This document shows positions 62,739 to 64,000 of a DNA stretch of 64,000 nt, in pieces. The number at the start of each line of letters is the position of its first letter. The first letter of the stretch is position 1. The stretch is from positions 20,797 through 84,796 of the forward strand of contig NHBR02000002.1 in assembly GCA_002167435.2 (NCBI GenBank), read 5' to 3'. A model generated the notes under the pieces. It did no database searches, had not been told where the DNA came from, and was given only the letters and a program-made list of their open reading frames with translations. This stretch comes from Allomuricauda sp. TMED12. Its GTDB lineage: Bacteria; Bacteroidota; Bacteroidia; Flavobacteriales; Flavobacteriaceae. Made by a program: the position numbers and the translations under genes.

Positions 62739-63716
62739 ATGTCAGCAGCTATAGAAGAGCAGTTGGAAAAAATACCCGTGATTAATTGGGTAGTCCGGTT
62801 ATTGAAAAAAATTAAGCTCAAAGCTTTTGAGGGACTCTCTTTTTATGACTTGATTGAAATGTATTTGGTGGGAATTGTCAAGGGCACACTGTCTTCTAGG
62901 GCCAGTTCCATCGCATTCAGTATTTTTTTGGCGTTGTTTCCCCTGCTTATTTTTTTGGTGACCATGGTTCCTTTTATCATTCCATATGTAAGTGTTGGCA
63001 ATGAGAATTTTGATGCGCAATTTTTGGATTTTCTGGAATCTTTCCTTCCGTCGGCAACAAGTGATTACTTTGGTGAGATTTATCAGCAGATCAAAGATCA
63101 AAAACAAGGAGGTTTATTGTCTTCTGCATTTATCCTGTCCATCTTTTTGATGGCCAATGGGGTAAATGCCATATTCGGAGGGTTCGAGAATTCTTATCAT
63201 GTAGAATTGACACGTAATTTTTTCCGACAATACGCGTATGCCCTCATGGTTGGATTGATTCTTTCCGTTTTATTGATAGTTGGTGCTGTTGCCTTTGTCT
63301 ATTTTGAATTTTATATCGTGGAATACACTAGCGAATATTTGGGAAAAACGCTGGGATATGATGTGGAAAAAGGAGACACCATTGGAATACAGGTGGCAAA
63401 AATTCTATTTTTCCTTAGTCTGTCTTATTTCACTACGGCTATACTTTACTACTTTGGAACGGCAGAAGGAAGGCAGGTTCGGTTTTTTTCTGCAGGAGCC
63501 CTAATGACAACGCTTTTGTTTTTGTTGACCTCCTACCTTTTCGGAATATATGTTGAGAAATTCGCTCGATACAACGAACTTTATGGGGCCTTGGGTGGAT
63601 TATTGATTTTAATGGTGTTTATTTGGTTAAATTCCAATATATTATTGTTAGGTTTCGAATTGAACGCAACCCTTAATTCTTTAAAAAAGAGACATGAAAA
63701 ACAGCAAAACACTTAA
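62739..63716 (+). CDS. YihY/BrkB-family inner-membrane protein
   Basis: The 325-residue protein has six or so hydrophobic segments (ASSIAFSIFLALFPLLIFLVTMVPF, LSSAFILSIFLMANGVNAIFGGF, YALMVGLILSVLLIVGAVAFVYF, FLSLSYFTTAILYYFG, LGGLLILMVFIWLNSNILLLGFEL) and the BrkB family pattern. Family members were once thought to be ribonucleases; the true function is not settled. It starts at the base after the nadC stop and overlaps the next gene. Confidence 0.9.
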   Translation: MSAAIEEQLEKIPVINWVVRLLKKIKLKAFEGLSFYDLIEMYLVGIVKGTLSSRASSIAFSIFLALFPLLIFLVTMVPFIIPYVSVGNENFDAQFLDFLESFLPSATSDYFGEIYQQIKDQKQGGLLSSAFILSIFLMANGVNAIFGGFENSYHVELTRNFFRQYAYALMVGLILSVLLIVGAVAFVYFEFYIVEYTSEYLGKTLGYDVEKGDTIGIQVAKILFFLSLSYFTTAILYYFGTAEGRQVRFFSAGALMTTLLFLLTSYLFGIYVEKFARYNELYGALGGLLILMVFIWLNSNILLLGFELNATLNSLKKRHEKQQNT

Positions 63717-64000
63717 TAAATTCATTTGTCTGATTTGTTTTTTGTTTTTTCAGATAACATGGTCGCAAACCGTTTTTGGAAAATGGAAAACAGTGGACGA
63801 CCGCAACGGAATTACCAAGGCCATAATTGAAGTTTATAAGGAAGACGGGTTAATGCATGCCAAAGTTGTAAAAATTTTGGAGGAAGGTAAAAAAGATGCC
63901 AGGTGCACCAAATGTGATGGAGAGCTTAAGGATAAACCTATTCTTGGGATGAAAATCATGGATAATTTTAAAAAAAACAATAAGGGTATATATAAAGGAG
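63694..64000 (+). CDS. DUF2147-family exported protein (partial, 5' part)
   Basis: This frame is open to the window edge, giving 102 codons. It has a signal peptide (FICLICFLFFQITWSQ) and the DUF2147 start GKWKTVDDRNGITKAIIEVYKEDG, with a CTKCDGELKDKPILGMKIM stretch. The family is periplasmic and of unknown role. Its start overlaps the end of yihY by 23 bases in another frame, suggesting translational coupling in the nadC-yihY operon. Confidence 0.82.
   Translation, partial: MKNSKTLNKFICLICFLFFQITWSQTVFGKWKTVDDRNGITKAIIEVYKEDGLMHAKVVKILEEGKKDARCTKCDGELKDKPILGMKIMDNFKKNNKGIYKG

Noticed and set aside
1..64000. CRISPR arrays, tRNA or rRNA genes
   Set aside because: No regularly spaced repeats, cloverleaf-like sequences or rRNA segments were noticed when reading gaps between genes.

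Overview
The window looks like chromosome of a flavobacterium (Bacteroidota, probably marine Flavobacteriaceae). The signs are many short-leader lipoproteins, Bacteroidota-type promoters (TTG, about 20 bases, then TAnnTTTG), a fused SerB-SerA serine-biosynthesis protein, DUF6090 and DUF285/BspA-type proteins, and several glycoside hydrolases. No tRNA, rRNA, CRISPR array, transposase, integrase or phage gene was seen.

Layout. 1-6962: end of a GlmU-like nucleotidyltransferase, an S41 protease, a secreted lectin-like protein, a Tat-exported ankyrin-like protein, and a compact minus-strand operon of a SoxB-like metallophosphoesterase lipoprotein, DoxX and an exported DsrE-family protein. 7106-8626: a solitary AT-rich P-loop ATPase. 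8831-19017: minus-strand catabolic and secreted genes (serine hydrolase, ChbG-like deacetylase, GH51, amidohydrolase, LigB dioxygenase, YceI, AraC regulator, GH29). 19234-22754: housekeeping genes (mtaB, NATD1-type acetyltransferase, alpha/beta hydrolase, MltD-like transglycosylase). 22755-28514: an accessory block with an Ig-like lipoprotein, gene relics, another lipoprotein, a leaderless M23 peptidase and a di-haem peroxidase-like cytochrome. 28515-32304: TPR protein, rpmH, carB. 33190-39529: a small exported protein and a complete RND efflux operon. 39682-49225: RidA-like lipoprotein, penicillin acylase, a second DsrE-family protein, DUF6090, S10 carboxypeptidase, serine hydrolase, GH43 and a small membrane protein, with coding relics between them. 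49449-59311: trmH, small enzymes, GH13, DEAD-box helicase, rdgB, serAB fusion, rlmH. 59539-61632: a large repeat-built surface lipoprotein. 61881-64000: nadC, brkB/yihY and DUF2147.

The most notable observations are the SoxB-like/DoxX/DsrE operon, which suggests periplasmic sulfur chemistry; a rearranged mltD/TPR locus where an 88-bp copy of the mltD end and a degenerate copy of the TPR gene end lie head to head between the two intact genes, best explained by tandem duplication, internal deletion and cargo gain; three further coding relics (DUF4440, DsrE-like and one unidentified); and a nested inverted repeat before the DUF285 lipoprotein, which itself interrupts what I remember as a common rlmH-nadC-brkB neighbourhood.

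Family assignments come from reading motifs in the translations by eye. No database search was run, and starts in this group are uncertain because ribosome-binding sites are weak.
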